Source of the DNA: Flavobacteriales bacterium
Lineage (GTDB): Bacteria > Bacteroidota > Bacteroidia > CAIKAF01
NCBI GenBank assembly: GCA_022402535.1
Contig: JAKRSD010000029.1
Span: 1 to 64,000 of the forward strand
Reading direction: 5' to 3'
DNA length: 64,000 nucleotides
Below are positions 25,816 through 35,203 of the stretch, one piece after another. The number at the start of each line of letters is the position of its first letter. Positions within the stretch are counted from its first letter, which is position 1. Under the pieces are notes generated by a model. That model did no database searches. It was not told the DNA's origin and saw only the letters and a program-made list of their open reading frames with translations. The translations under genes were made by a program, and so were the position numbers.

Positions 25816-26790
25816 GTGAAAGAAATTTCCTTTTTAAATAAATACCGTCAAAAATGGGAAACTTTGGAAGACTCCCTTGATAAGGGAACTTCTGTTTCTC
25901 CCGATGAATTATGCGAATTGTTTATTCAACTTACCGATGATTTATCTTATGCCCGAACGTTTTATCCGGAAAGCAAAACCACACAATACCTGAATCAACT
26001 CAGTATCCGGATTCACAGAGAAATATATAAGAATAAAAAAGAAAAAAAATCACGTTTTGTTACCTTTTGGAAAACCGAACTCCCTTTGGTCATGGCTTCA
26101 CATCAAAAGCCTTTACTGATTTCATTTCTTACTTTCTTTTTGGCACTTGCAGCCGGTTGGTTGTCTTCTTCCATCGATAGTCAATATGTTTATCTCATGT
26201 TTGGAAACACCTATGTAAACACTACCTTAGAAAATATAGAATCAGGTAAACCGATGGATATTTATGGCAGTATGAGCGAAACGCCCATGTTTATTTACAT
26301 TGCGGCCAATAACATTTTTGTTTCGTTTAAGTATTTCATCTTTGGCTTCTTTTTTTCGGTGGGTTCGCTTTTTTTCCTTTTTTCGGAAGGGCTCAGGATT
26401 GGCGCTTTTTTCCAGCTGTTTTATTCCAAAAATGTGTTAGCCCATGCCATGACGGCCGTATGGATTCACGGAACGATTGAAATTTCGGTGATTATTGTGG
26501 CATGTGCCGCAGGCGTTGTTGTCGGAAATTCTATCGTTTTTCCCGGAACCTATGCCCGCTCGGTTTCCTTAATCCGGGGCATGAAAGACGGTATCAAAAT
26601 CATTATCGGATTGGTTCCTTGTTTTGTTCTGGCCGCATTATTAGAAGGTTTTGTTACCCGGCATTATCATGTGAGCACCGCGGTTAGTATATTGATTATA
26701 TTATCTTCGCTCACTTTCATTATCTGGTACTTTGTTTTGTATCCTATTTCCATAAGAAATAAAAAAACCACACTTCTTAAACCGTCATGA
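25816..26790 (+). CDS. SpoIIM-family (DUF95) membrane protein
   Basis: The 324-residue protein starts at GTG. Residues 1-95 are cytoplasmic and helical; about six membrane helices follow, beginning PLLISFLTFFLALAAGWL. The conserved family segment is SEGLRIGAFFQLFYSKNVL, then HGTIEISVIIVA. Although named after Bacillus stage II sporulation protein M, members in non-sporulating bacteria occur with MoxR/DUF4129 genes, as here, and probably act in an envelope-associated process. It is the first gene of a five-gene operon and overlaps the next by 4 nt (ATGA). Confidence 0.85.
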   Translation: MKEISFLNKYRQKWETLEDSLDKGTSVSPDELCELFIQLTDDLSYARTFYPESKTTQYLNQLSIRIHREIYKNKKEKKSRFVTFWKTELPLVMASHQKPLLISFLTFFLALAAGWLSSSIDSQYVYLMFGNTYVNTTLENIESGKPMDIYGSMSETPMFIYIAANNIFVSFKYFIFGFFFSVGSLFFLFSEGLRIGAFFQLFYSKNVLAHAMTAVWIHGTIEISVIIVACAAGVVVGNSIVFPGTYARSVSLIRGMKDGIKIIIGLVPCFVLAALLEGFVTRHYHVSTAVSILIILSSLTFIIWYFVLYPISIRNKKTTLLKPS

Positions 26791-27806
26791 AATCATTTAC
26801 TAAAATACCATTCAGGGTTTCCAGAGATCTGGGACAGATTTATAACACGGCGTTTAAATTTATACGACAGAACCGCTCAGTGTTATTCAAATCCATTACA
26901 TTTTATATAATGCCCTTTATATTATTGGCAGCTATGTTGCTTTTTACGGCTGCCGGAAATGTAATTACCACGGTGTACAGAGGTGTTTCGGGCAATTGGC
27001 TTCATGTGGGTCTCTCTGTGGTACAGGCCTTGTTTGGTTTGTTGATCGGCTATCTGGCCTATGCTACTTATATAACCTTGGTATACGAGTATATGAAGTT
27101 ATACCACGAATCAGAAAATCCACAGGATATAACCCATCAGGATGTATGGAAAGCCACCAAAAAAAGATTTTTTCTAGGGTTTGCCAATGTGTTAATCTGG
27201 GGTATTTTGGTATCCACACTTACGGGTGTGGTGTTATTTCTTTTTTACTTGTTTCTTATAGTTGGCTTTTTAATATCTGCCGCACTTAATGCCCCCTGGC
27301 TGATTATAGTGTTTTATGGTTTATTATATCTGATTGAATATTCACTGGTATTGTACATACAGGTTTTTTCGTTTCCCATGATTTTTTTAAGTGCGTTTGA
27401 ACGGATAGATGTGTTTACTGCATTCGGTAAAAGTTTTTCCATGGTGAATCGTAAAACCAATTTTTGGAACGCCATTGGCGTTACCGTGGTGGGTGGTTTA
27501 ATTATGTTTATTCTAAGGTATATAACACTTTTTCCGGCTACCATTATAGGCGGCATATTTGCTTATAACAGCATAAACCCGAATGATATGCTGCCGGGGG
27601 GGATGTACTTTAAAATTCTTGTAAATGGTGTATTGCCCACGCTGACATTGTTATACTTTTACACATTTGTGGTGTATCTGGTGGCAGAAGGCTTTGAATC
27701 GCTGAGTTTAGATGAACGTGTAAGCGCTAAAGGTCTGCTCAATAAAATTGAAAAAATCGGAACGTATAGAGACAAAGGACCTGAATATTACGAAGTAAGT
27801 TATTGA
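26787..27806 (+). CDS. Polytopic membrane protein of the SpoIIM/MoxR operon
   Basis: The 339-residue protein has about six membrane helices (for example FYIMPFILLAAMLLFTAAG and LIGYLAYATYITLVYEYM) and a charged C-terminal tail. Its layout resembles the membrane domain found with glycerophosphodiester phosphodiesterases and DUF4013-like proteins, but I cannot assign it firmly. It overlaps the SpoIIM gene by 4 nt, and the next gene begins within 2 nt of its stop. It has no enzymatic motif and is probably a structural or transport part of the same membrane complex. Confidence 0.75.
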   Translation: MKSFTKIPFRVSRDLGQIYNTAFKFIRQNRSVLFKSITFYIMPFILLAAMLLFTAAGNVITTVYRGVSGNWLHVGLSVVQALFGLLIGYLAYATYITLVYEYMKLYHESENPQDITHQDVWKATKKRFFLGFANVLIWGILVSTLTGVVLFLFYLFLIVGFLISAALNAPWLIIVFYGLLYLIEYSLVLYIQVFSFPMIFLSAFERIDVFTAFGKSFSMVNRKTNFWNAIGVTVVGGLIMFILRYITLFPATIIGGIFAYNSINPNDMLPGGMYFKILVNGVLPTLTLLYFYTFVVYLVAEGFESLSLDERVSAKGLLNKIEKIGTYRDKGPEYYEVSY

Positions 27807-27808
27807 GC

Positions 27809-28543
27809 ATGTTCCTACGCAGATTAAGTCATATATTGGTATGTGCAGTCTTTTGTGTTATGGGCTCTATTTCTGCGTGGGCCAATACGGTTAATGAGCG
27901 GAATTTTGATCAACAGAAAATTGAACAGCTTCGAAACAGTAAAGATTACCGTTACGAAGAACGTATCACCTTTTCCATCTTTGACTGGCTCGAACGAATC
28001 GGTAACATCATTAATGAATGGCTTCGTGGAATTTTTGATTTTGATATGATTCCGCTTCCTGAAGATGTGAACTTTGTAAAAATTATAATTTGGACTGCCG
28101 CCATTCTTGCCGTGGCAGCTGTTATATACATCATTTTTAAAGGCAAATGGTCTTGGTTATTCAGCGGCAAAAAATTCAAGAAAAAAGATGAAAAGGATTA
28201 TCTGGTTTTTTCTGAAGACATTCATGCCATCCCTTTTGAAAGTGAAATTGACAAAGCCATTCAAAACAAAAATTACAGGCTGGCCACACGCCTGTTTTAT
28301 TTAAAATCGCTTAAAGAATTGTCAGATAACGGATATATTGAATGGAGAATTAATAAAACCAATTCGGAGTATAAACGTGAAATTTCTGCGTCCGATATCC
28401 GCGAAGAATTTGCCTATCTTTCCGTAGCGTTTGAATACATCTGGTATGGAGAACTACAACCCGGCGAAACGCTTTTTTTAGAAACATTTTCACGGTTCAG
28501 GAATTTTAGTCGACGATTTCAAAAACAACCCTCCGAATCATGA
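27809..28543 (+). CDS. DUF4129-domain membrane protein
   Basis: I choose the ATG at 27809 (MFLRRLSHILVCAVF), although a TTG at 27803 overlapping the previous stop is possible. A signal peptide or first helix is followed by a periplasmic segment and a helix near residues 93-112 (IIIWTAAILAVAAVIYIIF). The C-terminal cytoplasmic DUF4129 domain has KNYRLATRLFYLKSLKELSD and EFAYLSVAFEYIWYGE. DUF4129 domains occur next to MoxR and DUF4350 genes across Bacteroidota and Actinobacteria; the function is unknown. It overlaps the following gene by 4 nt. Confidence 0.82.
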   Translation: MFLRRLSHILVCAVFCVMGSISAWANTVNERNFDQQKIEQLRNSKDYRYEERITFSIFDWLERIGNIINEWLRGIFDFDMIPLPEDVNFVKIIIWTAAILAVAAVIYIIFKGKWSWLFSGKKFKKKDEKDYLVFSEDIHAIPFESEIDKAIQNKNYRLATRLFYLKSLKELSDNGYIEWRINKTNSEYKREISASDIREEFAYLSVAFEYIWYGELQPGETLFLETFSRFRNFSRRFQKQPSES

Positions 28544-29760
28544 AGCAGGACCGGAAATATATACTTTTTGTTATGGTGCTGTTTGCGCTTTTTTTAGCGC
28601 TGATGTTTCTGCGCACCGAAAGTATTTCCTGGGTTCCTACTTTTTCAGTTAATGAAAAATCGCCTTTTGCTTCCAGGGCTTTATACGAACGTTTACCCGA
28701 TCTGTTTGAACAAAATTCACCCCGCGTTTTATACATTCCCGCCACAGAATTTAAGCAAGAACAGGATACTTCAACAGTCCCTTTTAATTATCTGCTTATT
28801 GGGCAATCCTTAAAAATGGATAAGTTCGATACAAGGGCACTTATCTCATTGGTTTCGAACGGAAATTCTGTTTTTATTGCGGCAGAATCTTTGTCCTCAT
28901 CACTTGAAGATACGCTTGGTTTTTATCCGGTGATGAATGCATGGAAGGGGACTTCTCCGTTCGACGAAGTGGATACCCTCAAACTTGGATTTGAAAAGCC
29001 ATATTTTACGTCTCAAAAGCAGTTTTCTATGCGGCCTGAGGACAATAAATATGCTATTTCTGTTTCAGATTCTGCTTCAGAAGTTGAAATTTTAAGCCGA
29101 AATTCAGAAGGTAATCCTGTGTATGTTAGGCGAAAAATGGGTAAAGGATATGTGTATTTGCACTCGGTTCCTTTAGCTTTTACTAACTTTTATCTGCTTC
29201 CTGCACGTAATGATGAATATATCAGCCGCTGTTTTTCTTTTCTTCCTGTGGCTCCTGTATTTTGGGATGAATATTACAAGGTCGGAAGAAATGAATCTAC
29301 TTCACCCATTCGGGTTATTCTCGCTAATAAATCGCTAAGATTGGCCTGGGTAATGTTGCTTATTTTTACCTTGTTATATATGCTATTTCAGAGCAAACGC
29401 AGGCAACGGATTATACCCGTTATCAAACCATTTGAAAATTCCACACTTCAGTTCGTGGAAACGTTAGGAAGATTATACCTTTCTCAAAAAGACCACAAGG
29501 CGTTAGCCCACAAAAAAATTCTTTATTTCTCAGAAAAAGTCAGACACCGGTTTTTGCTTATTCCTGAATTTTCTAAGCTTGAATCGGCAAAACAGGTAAG
29601 TCATAAAACCGGAATTCCTTTGGATGAAGTATCCGAATTGTTCAAATGGATTCATCACATTCAAAATTCTTCCGATATTTCACCCGAAACGCTAGTAAAA
29701 CTTAACAAAATGATGGAATCATTTTGGAATAAAACACTTTCACATTCTAATAAATCATGA
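28540..29760 (+). CDS. DUF4350-domain membrane protein
   Basis: The 406-residue protein has one N-terminal helix (YILFVMVLFALFLALMFL) and a periplasmic domain with the GATase-like fold expected for DUF4350 (NYLLIGQSLKMD...VSNGNSVFIAAESL). A second helix near residue 275 and a cytoplasmic C-terminal helical domain follow (LETLGRLYLSQKDHKALAH pattern). It sits between the DUF4129 and MoxR genes with 4-nt overlaps on both sides, so it is translationally coupled. It is probably part of a MoxR-serviced membrane complex. Confidence 0.82.
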   Translation: MKQDRKYILFVMVLFALFLALMFLRTESISWVPTFSVNEKSPFASRALYERLPDLFEQNSPRVLYIPATEFKQEQDTSTVPFNYLLIGQSLKMDKFDTRALISLVSNGNSVFIAAESLSSSLEDTLGFYPVMNAWKGTSPFDEVDTLKLGFEKPYFTSQKQFSMRPEDNKYAISVSDSASEVEILSRNSEGNPVYVRRKMGKGYVYLHSVPLAFTNFYLLPARNDEYISRCFSFLPVAPVFWDEYYKVGRNESTSPIRVILANKSLRLAWVMLLIFTLLYMLFQSKRRQRIIPVIKPFENSTLQFVETLGRLYLSQKDHKALAHKKILYFSEKVRHRFLLIPEFSKLESAKQVSHKTGIPLDEVSELFKWIHHIQNSSDISPETLVKLNKMMESFWNKTLSHSNKS

Positions 29761-30740
29761 GTAACAGCGAAAATCCGTTTGAAAACCGACTGAATCTTTC
29801 CGGACTGAAAGAGTCTGTGGATCGTATACGCGAAGAGATTGCTAAAATTATTGTGGGCCAGCACGAAGTGGTGGATATGCTCATTCTTGCCATCCTCAGC
29901 GACGGCCATGTATTGCTCGAGGGAGTGCCGGGTGTGGCCAAAACCTTGGTGGCAAAACTTACCGCCCGAACTCTTTCGGTCGATTTTTCAAGGGTGCAGT
30001 TTACTCCGGATTTAATGCCTTCCGATATTATCGGAACGTCCATTTTTAATGTAAAAACCCAGGAATTTGAATTTAAAAAGGGGCCTGTCTTTGCGCACAT
30101 TGTGCTGTGTGATGAAATAAACCGTGCCCCCGCCAAAACACAGGCAGCTCTGTTTGAATGTATGCAGGAAAAACAAATCACCATGGATGGGGTAACTTAT
30201 CCGTTGGCACCTCCTTTTTTGGTATTGGCTACCCAAAATCCCATTGAACAGGAAGGGACTTACCGCCTGCCCGAAGCTCAGCTCGACCGCTTTTTGTTCA
30301 AGGTTTCGGTAGACTATCCTTCCTTGGAAGAAGAAGTGAAAATCATCCGTGAATTTCATCGACTTAAAGGGAATTTCAGTCCGGTTCAAATTCAACCGGT
30401 ATTGAGTGTGGAACAGATTGAACATTATCGCAGTCTGGTGGCCGACGTACATGTGGAAGATCATCTGATGGAATACATCGCGCACATCATTCAGCAAACC
30501 CGCAATAACCGCAATCTTATGTTGGGCGCTTCGCCCAGGGCTTCGTTGGCCATTCTTTCCGGTGCTAAGGCTAAAGCGGCCATCAGCGGTCGTGATTTTA
30601 TCACACCCGATGATATTAAATATGTGGCCAAACCGGTTTTACGTCATCGAATTCAACTTACTCCCGAAAGCGAAATGGAGGGCATGACTGCCGATAGAGT
30701 AGTTTCGGATATTTTGGAATTAATTGAAGTACCCAGATAA
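29757..30740 (+). CDS. MoxR-family AAA+ ATPase
   Basis: This 327-residue AAA+ chaperone-type ATPase has Walker A GVPGVAKT, Walker [11 protein letters not shown], sensor motif [20 protein letters not shown] and the C-terminal lid with [10 protein letters not shown], all typical of MoxR. Such proteins help assemble or activate partner complexes, often with a VWA or DUF58 protein. The usual DUF58 gene does not follow: a convergent AI-2E transporter gene begins its stop codon 3 nt later. It is the last gene of the SpoIIM operon. Confidence 0.92.
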   Translation: MSNSENPFENRLNLSGLKESVDRIREEIAKIIVGQHEVVDMLILAILSDGHVLLEGVPGVAKTLVAKLTARTLSVDFSRVQFTPDLMPSDIIGTSIFNVKTQEFEFKKGPVFAHIVLCDEINRAPAKTQAALFECMQEKQITMDGVTYPLAPPFLVLATQNPIEQEGTYRLPEAQLDRFLFKVSVDYPSLEEEVKIIREFHRLKGNFSPVQIQPVLSVEQIEHYRSLVADVHVEDHLMEYIAHIIQQTRNNRNLMLGASPRASLAILSGAKAKAAISGRDFITPDDIKYVAKPVLRHRIQLTPESEMEGMTADRVVSDILELIEVPR

Positions 30741-30742
30741 CA

Positions 30743-31873
30743 TCAGATTCCCCGGGTAAGGTTCCGTACCAGTTTGAAATTGCTGAAAAACTGTTTGAGA
30801 ATAATTCGGATAAAAGTATAACCCGGAATGGCCAGAATCATGCCGACCAGTCCCGCTACGTTGCCTGCAATAAGCAGTACAATAAATAATTCCAACGGAT
30901 GGGCTTTTACACTGGTTGAGAATATCACAGGCTGAAATACGGTATTGTCTAATATCTGTGTAACAGAAAATACGGCCAACATTTTAAAAATCAGCGGCAT
31001 GGTCTGGTTGTAAAAATCCATATCCAGGTTGTTGGTGATGGCCAGCATAATGCCAAATGTGCCGCCTGCCAGCGGGCCCACATAAGGAACGATATTAAAC
31101 ATGCCTGCCGCAAATCCAATGGTAAGCGCTAACTGAAAATTAAGTCCTGCAATGAGAGATCCTATCGTAACACAAAGCGTAATCAGGGCCACCTGAATGC
31201 CTATACCCACAAAATAGCGGGTGAGCAATACACGGCTGTCATTGATGATATTTTTTACCTGTTCTTCGTATTTGGTAGGACTGGCCGACATTATGGCCTT
31301 GTAAAACAACGTCTGATCGCGCAGAAAGAAAAACGTGATAAATGAAATGGAAAAAATGGCCACACTTAATTCACCCAAAAAACCGAAAAGTGTTCCAAAA
31401 ATGTTGCTAAAGGCTTCAAAATTAAAGGCAACCAACACCTGTTCGTTTACATATTCTTCTAATGATTGATTGCCCGAAAAACGGATATTATGCTCTTCTA
31501 ACCAAAGCACAAGCCGGTCAATCGGCTCCTGAAGTGCATTTAGGATAGCTCCACTGTCAATTTGGGAAAACTTTTCTACCTGTGATGCCACACTGGGGAT
31601 GATAAGCGCAATTACCCCGCCTATCAGCATCCATAAAAATACTAAGGTGAGCAGTGCCGCCAAGGATATCGGCATTTTAAACTTACCGATTTTGATTTTT
31701 TCCAGCAGGTTCACCACCGGTTTCCCGATAAGTGAAAGTACCACAGAAGCCAGTATATAACCCACAATAGCTGAAAAATACCACAGAAGATAAGCCACCA
31801 GCACAACAGTAGCACCTACGATTGCGTATCGGATAATACGCGATAAAGTATAGGGAGAGGTAGAATTTTCCAT
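30743..31873 (-). CDS. AI-2E family transporter (PerM/YdiK type)
   Basis: The 376-residue integral membrane protein has the UPF0118/AI-2E exporter layout. Two N-terminal helices are followed by a long amphipathic periplasmic segment (PSVASQVEKFSQIDSGAIL), then about five helices with the conserved run NIVPYVGPLAGG and the loop ILDNTVFQPVIFS followed by HPLELFIVLL. Members export small molecules or ions; the cargo here cannot be inferred. It abuts moxR tail-to-tail and its start is ATG at 31873. Confidence 0.88.
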   Translation of the reverse strand: MENSTSPYTLSRIIRYAIVGATVVLVAYLLWYFSAIVGYILASVVLSLIGKPVVNLLEKIKIGKFKMPISLAALLTLVFLWMLIGGVIALIIPSVASQVEKFSQIDSGAILNALQEPIDRLVLWLEEHNIRFSGNQSLEEYVNEQVLVAFNFEAFSNIFGTLFGFLGELSVAIFSISFITFFFLRDQTLFYKAIMSASPTKYEEQVKNIINDSRVLLTRYFVGIGIQVALITLCVTIGSLIAGLNFQLALTIGFAAGMFNIVPYVGPLAGGTFGIMLAITNNLDMDFYNQTMPLIFKMLAVFSVTQILDNTVFQPVIFSTSVKAHPLELFIVLLIAGNVAGLVGMILAIPGYTFIRIILKQFFSNFKLVRNLTRGI

Positions 31874-31908
31874 CAGTCAAAAGTAAAGAAAATTATAGGG
31901 GATTGTTT

Positions 31909-32556
31909 TTAGTCGGCATGAATCTTTTGCAGGGTTTCTGAATCCATCACATGAGCCCCGTCAAACGTGAACAGCGCTATACTCTGTTCAAACTCGGCAG
32001 GAATTTCCTGTATAAGCTGCGCCCGGCTTTCGTTCAGAAACGGATCTCGGGTTCCATACACGGCATAGGTTTTTCCTCTTTTAAATAGGGTCAGCAGTTC
32101 ATTTTTACTCATATCGTGCGGAAATGCGCCTGCCCAAAGGATGAGTTTATGCACCGGAATATTTTGCGTCTGCAGCCAACGGCACAATACCGGCACACCC
32201 TGCGAAAAACCCAGAAAATGAAATGTACAGTTCTCGGCGGGTTTTACGGTTTCAATTACATGTTGCCAAACCGCATTCAGATATTGGTGAATGTCCTCAA
32301 TATCCTCTTCACGGTTGAGTTTGGTCATCCAGGAAGCGCCCACCCGTTCATAACCCGCATCTACATAAAACCGGGATGGGGCTTCAGGGGCTACAATCAG
32401 CGTTTCATTGTCTTTTACCGCTTCAAAATGACGGATAAAGTATTCGCCCAGTTGTCCGTATCCGTGCAGCACAAACCAGATGCTTTTGGGATTTTCCGTA
32501 TTGCCCGAAATTGAACAGAAAGCTGTTTTTTGGGTTTTGAATGACCATTTACTCAT
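31909..32556 (-). CDS. Alpha/beta-hydrolase, phospholipase/carboxylesterase family
   Basis: The 215-residue cytoplasmic serine hydrolase has the oxyanion-loop segment WFVLHGYGQ and the nucleophile elbow GFSQG. The acid sits in VYGTRDPFL and the catalytic His in FDGAHVMD, completing Ser-Asp-His. Size and motifs match the small carboxylesterase/lysophospholipase group, though the sequence is diverged; substrates are short acyl or thioesters. The ATG lies only 4 nt after a TATCTTTG -7 box, so the mRNA has almost no leader. Confidence 0.82.
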   Translation of the reverse strand: MSKWSFKTQKTAFCSISGNTENPKSIWFVLHGYGQLGEYFIRHFEAVKDNETLIVAPEAPSRFYVDAGYERVGASWMTKLNREEDIEDIHQYLNAVWQHVIETVKPAENCTFHFLGFSQGVPVLCRWLQTQNIPVHKLILWAGAFPHDMSKNELLTLFKRGKTYAVYGTRDPFLNESRAQLIQEIPAEFEQSIALFTFDGAHVMDSETLQKIHAD

Positions 32557-32560
32557 GCCG

Positions 32561-32568
32561 CAAAGATA
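32561..32568 (-). promoter_or_regulatory. -7 box TATCTTTG for the esterase gene
   Basis: This exact TAnnTTTG match is on the minus strand, 4 nt upstream of the ATG at 32556. Transcription would begin at or next to the start codon. Confidence 0.65.
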
Positions 32569-32640
32569 GAAAGCAAAGGGTTTGGCGTTTGCAGTCCTTC
32601 CTTTTTTATTAATGAGTTTATATTTTCACGTTTAACCGGT

Positions 32641-32648
32641 TACCTTTG
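32641..32648 (+). promoter_or_regulatory. -7 box TACCTTTG for the aminopeptidase-pdxA operon
   Basis: This exact TAnnTTTG match lies 22 nt upstream of the ATG at 32671, in the divergent region shared with the esterase. Confidence 0.65.
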
Positions 32649-32670
32649 CCCCCTTACACATTTTAACAAC

Positions 32671-34125
32671 ATGAAACTATCTGCAATAAAAACCATAAAC
32701 GCGAAAGAATCGGTTATCTATCTGGCTTCTGCCCGAAATTTTTCGGGAAAAGTGTTAGGGTTGAGTGATGCGGCATCCACTTATGTTGAGTCCGCTATGA
32801 AAAACGGCGAAGAACCCATTTTGGTGAATGAATTTAACCGCTTTGTGGTGATTGTCCCTGTGCCTGTCTCGGAAAACCGCACCTTGTTTTTGGAGGGATT
32901 ACGCAAAGCAGGTCAAAAAGTGCAGGCGCTTTGCAAAACAAATAAAATAAATGGCATCCAGGCTGAAGATAAAGCCGCCGGAACCGCCGGTTTTACTGCT
33001 TTTTGCGAAGGGTTTGTATTGGCTTCGTATAGTTTCTCAAAATATTTCTCAGATAAAAAAGGAAGAGAAAACTATCCTGCAGAACTTAAAATTAAAGGGG
33101 ATGTCCGTATTTCTGAACTCAAAGCGGTAACCGAGTCCGTGTTTTTCACCCGCGATTTGGTAAACGAACCCTACATTGCTATGGGCGTGGGTGAGTTGGC
33201 TGCCGAAGCAAAACGGATTGGCGCCGAAAGCGGAATCAAAGTGGAAGTGTTCAGCAAAAAGAAAATTGAAACCCTGAAAATGGGCGGACTGCTGGCGGTA
33301 AATCGTGCCAGTAAAGAAGATCCGGCTTTCATTGTGATGGAATATAAGCCCAAGGGTGCAAAAAATATAAAACCGTTGGTATTGGTAGGCAAAGGTGTGG
33401 TGTTTGATACGGGCGGCTCCAGCCTGAAAACTTCTGCCGGCATGACCACCATGAAATGTGACATGGCCGGAGCTGCAGCTGTGTTGGGTGCCATGAAAGC
33501 CATTGCAGATAATAAATTACCTGTATATACCGTGGCCCTGCTTCCGGCAACCGATAATTTTTTAGATGCCCATGCCATTGTTCCCGGTGATGTCATCACT
33601 ATGTATTCCGGCAAAACGGTAGAAGTATTGAATACCGATGCCGAAGGCCGTTTGATTTTAGCCGATGCGTTGCATTATGCCAAAAAATATGATCCTTCAC
33701 TGGTGATTGATTTAGCCACACTCACCGGTGCGGCTGCCCGCGCCATTGGAGAATACGGAATTGCCGCCCACGAAGTGAATGCGGGCAATTTTAAATTTTC
33801 GTTGGAAGATGCCGGAAGCGAAGTATATGAAAGACTGGTTTGGTTCCCCATGTGGGACGAATACGGCGAAATGATCAAAAGCGATATTGCCGACATTAAA
33901 AACATCGGAGGCATAGACGCGGGAATGATAACCGCCGCTAAATTTCTTCAGCATTTTACCGATTACCCATGGATTCACCTCGATATTGCAGGTCCGGCAT
34001 TTTTAGAACGGAATATCAGTTATTGGGGTAAAGGAGCAACCGGAGTGGGTGTACGTTTGTTGTATAACTTTGCGGCAAATTATTTTAACCTCGAAAAACC
34101 GGCTGCCAAAACCAAGAAAAAATGA
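32671..34125 (+). CDS. Leucyl aminopeptidase, M17 family
   Basis: The 484-residue cytosolic di-zinc exopeptidase removes N-terminal residues from peptides. The catalytic C-terminal domain (from ~residue 150) carries VGKGVVFDTGGSSLK and MKCDMAGAAAV with metal ligands, and the family signature NTDAEGRLILADAL. The variable N-terminal domain is present, so the length is normal for PepA-type enzymes. The stop overlaps the pdxA start as ATGA, giving translational coupling. Confidence 0.93.
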   Translation: MKLSAIKTINAKESVIYLASARNFSGKVLGLSDAASTYVESAMKNGEEPILVNEFNRFVVIVPVPVSENRTLFLEGLRKAGQKVQALCKTNKINGIQAEDKAAGTAGFTAFCEGFVLASYSFSKYFSDKKGRENYPAELKIKGDVRISELKAVTESVFFTRDLVNEPYIAMGVGELAAEAKRIGAESGIKVEVFSKKKIETLKMGGLLAVNRASKEDPAFIVMEYKPKGAKNIKPLVLVGKGVVFDTGGSSLKTSAGMTTMKCDMAGAAAVLGAMKAIADNKLPVYTVALLPATDNFLDAHAIVPGDVITMYSGKTVEVLNTDAEGRLILADALHYAKKYDPSLVIDLATLTGAAARAIGEYGIAAHEVNAGNFKFSLEDAGSEVYERLVWFPMWDEYGEMIKSDIADIKNIGGIDAGMITAAKFLQHFTDYPWIHLDIAGPAFLERNISYWGKGATGVGVRLLYNFAANYFNLEKPAAKTKKK

Positions 34126-35201
34126 GTAAAGAAATTGCCAAATCATCAGGAAAAGTAAGAGTAGGAATTACCGTGGGCGACATAAACGGCTGCGGTCCCG
34201 AATTGGTCATAAAATCACTTTCTGATTTACGCATAACGGAGTTGTTTACGCCTGTCATTTTTTGTTCATCCAAAGTCATTTCTTTCTATAAAAAAGGAAT
34301 GGAAGGACATCAGGAATTTAATTACACCAAAACGTCGGTAGATAAAATCATTCCCGGCAAAATCAATCTGGTTCAGGTTTGGGAAGAAGAAGTAAAAATT
34401 GAACCCGGAGAGCGCACGGCCGATGGGGGAAAATATGCCCTGATGGGATTGGAAGCCGCCACCAAAGCCCTTTCTGACGGACAGATTGATGTGTTGGTGA
34501 CAGGTCCGGTAGATAAAGCCTTGGTGGAAGCGGCAGGATTAAAATTTTCGGGACATACGGAATACCTGGGAGAAAAATTTTCGGGAGAGCCCATGATGAT
34601 TTTGGCCGGTGAAAAACTGCGTGTGGCGTTGGTAACGGGCCACAAGGCCCTCAAAGAAGTTTCTGCTGATCTTACCGTTCAGGGGGTAGCCGAAAAAATC
34701 AGGGTGCTGGAAAAATCCATGAAAAAAGATTTTGGAATCCAACGCCCCAAAATTGCAGTGCTGGGGTTGAATCCCCACGCCGGAGACGACGGACTGTTTG
34801 GCAGCGAAGAGAAAGAAATCATTTTGCCCGCCATCAAAAAGGCGAATGAATTCGGCATTCTGGCGTATGGTCCTTACGCCGCCGACGGATTTTTTGGTGC
34901 AGGAACCTTTGCGGGTTTCGATGCCGTGTTGGCTATGTATCACGACCAGGGACTTATTCCATTTAAAACCCTGGCAGGATGGGAGGGTGTGAATTTCACG
35001 GCGAACCTTTCCGTAGTGCGCACCTCGCCCGATCATGGTCCGGCGTTTGCCAATGCCGGCAAAAACGCATCCGACGAAACCTCATTTCGCAATGCCATGT
35101 ATATGGCTGCCGATGTATATCGCCGCCGCATGAATCTGGAATCGTATGCTCAAAATCCGCTGCCCATTATGTCGGCAGAAGAACTCAGCGATTTGAAATA
35201 G
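34122..35201 (+). CDS. pdxA: 4-hydroxythreonine-4-phosphate dehydrogenase
   Basis: PdxA catalyses the NAD-dependent oxidation of 4-phosphohydroxy-L-threonine in the DXP-dependent pyridoxal phosphate pathway. At 359 residues it is slightly longer than usual. Visible motifs are VGITVGDINGCGPELVIKSL, the metal/substrate region SGHTEYLGEKF, GLNPHAGDDG, MYHDQGLIPFKTL and RTSPDHGPAFANAG near the C-terminus. In most PdxA proteins the last reads PAFDIAG; the D-to-A change here is mild. No pdxJ is nearby. It overlaps the aminopeptidase gene by 4 nt. Confidence 0.94.
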   Translation: MSKEIAKSSGKVRVGITVGDINGCGPELVIKSLSDLRITELFTPVIFCSSKVISFYKKGMEGHQEFNYTKTSVDKIIPGKINLVQVWEEEVKIEPGERTADGGKYALMGLEAATKALSDGQIDVLVTGPVDKALVEAAGLKFSGHTEYLGEKFSGEPMMILAGEKLRVALVTGHKALKEVSADLTVQGVAEKIRVLEKSMKKDFGIQRPKIAVLGLNPHAGDDGLFGSEEKEIILPAIKKANEFGILAYGPYAADGFFGAGTFAGFDAVLAMYHDQGLIPFKTLAGWEGVNFTANLSVVRTSPDHGPAFANAGKNASDETSFRNAMYMAADVYRRRMNLESYAQNPLPIMSAEELSDLK

Positions 35202-35203
35202 TC

